Assembly (NCBI GenBank): GCA_026392015.1
Contig: JAPLCW010000105.1
Coordinates: forward strand, 1-54,655
Origin: Candidatus Auribacterota bacterium
GTDB taxonomy: Bacteria > Auribacterota > Tritonobacteria > UBA1439
DNA length: 54,655 nt
Direction: 5' to 3'
Below are positions 54,455 to 54,655 of this stretch, in pieces (positions within the stretch are counted from its first letter, which is position 1; every line of letters begins with the position of its first letter). A model generated the notes under the pieces. That model was not told the origin of the DNA, did not search any database, and was given only the letters and a program-made list of their open reading frames with translations. Position numbers and translations under genes: made by a program.

Positions 54455-54655
54455 ATGGCAAGACCGCTGAGGATTGAATATCCAGGGGCATGGTACCATA
54501 TTACAAGCCGCGGGAGCGAGCGAGGGGAGATATTCCGGGACGACAGAGACAGGAAGCGATTTCTTGAAGCATTAAAAGAGAGCATAGAGAGATTCAAGGT
54601 GGAAGTGCATTGCTATGTGTTGATGAGTAATCACTTCCACTTTTTATTGAGGACC
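54455..54655 (+). CDS. REP-associated tyrosine transposase (RAYT, Y1_Tnp), 5' part
   Basis: The first 67 codons only, running off the window end. MARPLRIEYPGAWYHITSRGSERGEIFRDDRDRKRFLEAL is the typical N-terminus of RAYT/IS200-like proteins (COG1943), and VLMSNHFHFLL carries the HUH motif (His-hydrophobic-His) that binds the catalytic metal. AAGGAGAGG lies 20 bases upstream of the ATG, farther than usual. RAYTs act on REP-type palindromic repeats, which are abundant in this window. Confidence 0.88.
   Translation, partial: MARPLRIEYPGAWYHITSRGSERGEIFRDDRDRKRFLEALKESIERFKVEVHCYVLMSNHFHFLLRT

Overview
The window comes from a Gram-negative (diderm) bacterium. It encodes lipid A acyltransferases, heptosyl- and glycosyltransferases, a complete Kdo-making set (KdsD, KdsA, KdsC, KdsB), LptC/LptA/LptB, and a TolC/HlyD/ABC efflux system. 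The gene order lptB - hpf - hprK - yvcK - ptsH - ptsI, the YvcK with N-terminal membrane segments, the secreted proteins with long Pro-Thr linkers and SdrD-B/DUF11 modules, and the many short interspersed repeats suggest an uncultivated candidate lineage (Omnitrophota/Auribacterota-like). That placement is inference; no marker gene settles it.

Layout. (1) 1-1.3 kb: a decayed IS256-type transposase gene. (2) 1.6-17.8 kb: an accessory region of secreted proteins. It holds a 2992-residue surface protein on the minus strand; a CBM96/DNRLRE-like secreted protein followed by the debris of a DUF1566 (Lcl) domain; a WDG-repeat secreted protein; a small exported protein; a receiver-like pseudo-response regulator; an alpha/beta hydrolase; and several MITE-like elements. 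(3) 18-26 kb, minus strand: a YbhGFSR-like exporter (outer membrane factor, membrane fusion protein, two separate ABC ATPases, two ABC-2 permeases), with a Cache-domain sensor at its downstream end. (4) 26.8-48 kb, plus strand: a dense LPS operon series (acyltransferases, GT9/GT4/GT2 transferases, WaaP-like kinases including a two-kinase fusion, O-antigen ligase, a catalytically impaired-looking AcpS relative, a deoxyhypusine-synthase-like protein, the heptose kinase and phosphatase, the Kdo pathway and Lpt transport). (5) 48-53.5 kb: ribosome hibernation factor, HPr kinase, YvcK/GlmR, HPr and Enzyme I, which together form a regulatory PTS without any EII component in view. (6) 53.6-54.7 kb: an exported protein and the start of a REP-associated (RAYT) transposase.

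The most interesting signal is regulatory. The two secreted-protein genes at 1640-10618 (minus) and 13549-14532 (plus) each have a sigma-54-type -24/-12 element. Upstream of each element is a pair of about 23-bp dyad sites whose centres are 34 bp apart in both cases. This is the layout expected for a bacterial enhancer-binding protein acting on sigma-54 RNA polymerase. Other points of note are an HPF with two consecutive S30AE C-terminal domains, an AcpS-like protein lacking both metal ligands, a MITE with 22-bp terminal inverted repeats and an 8-bp target duplication, and a family of short palindromic repeats that supply the stop codons and last residues of at least four genes.
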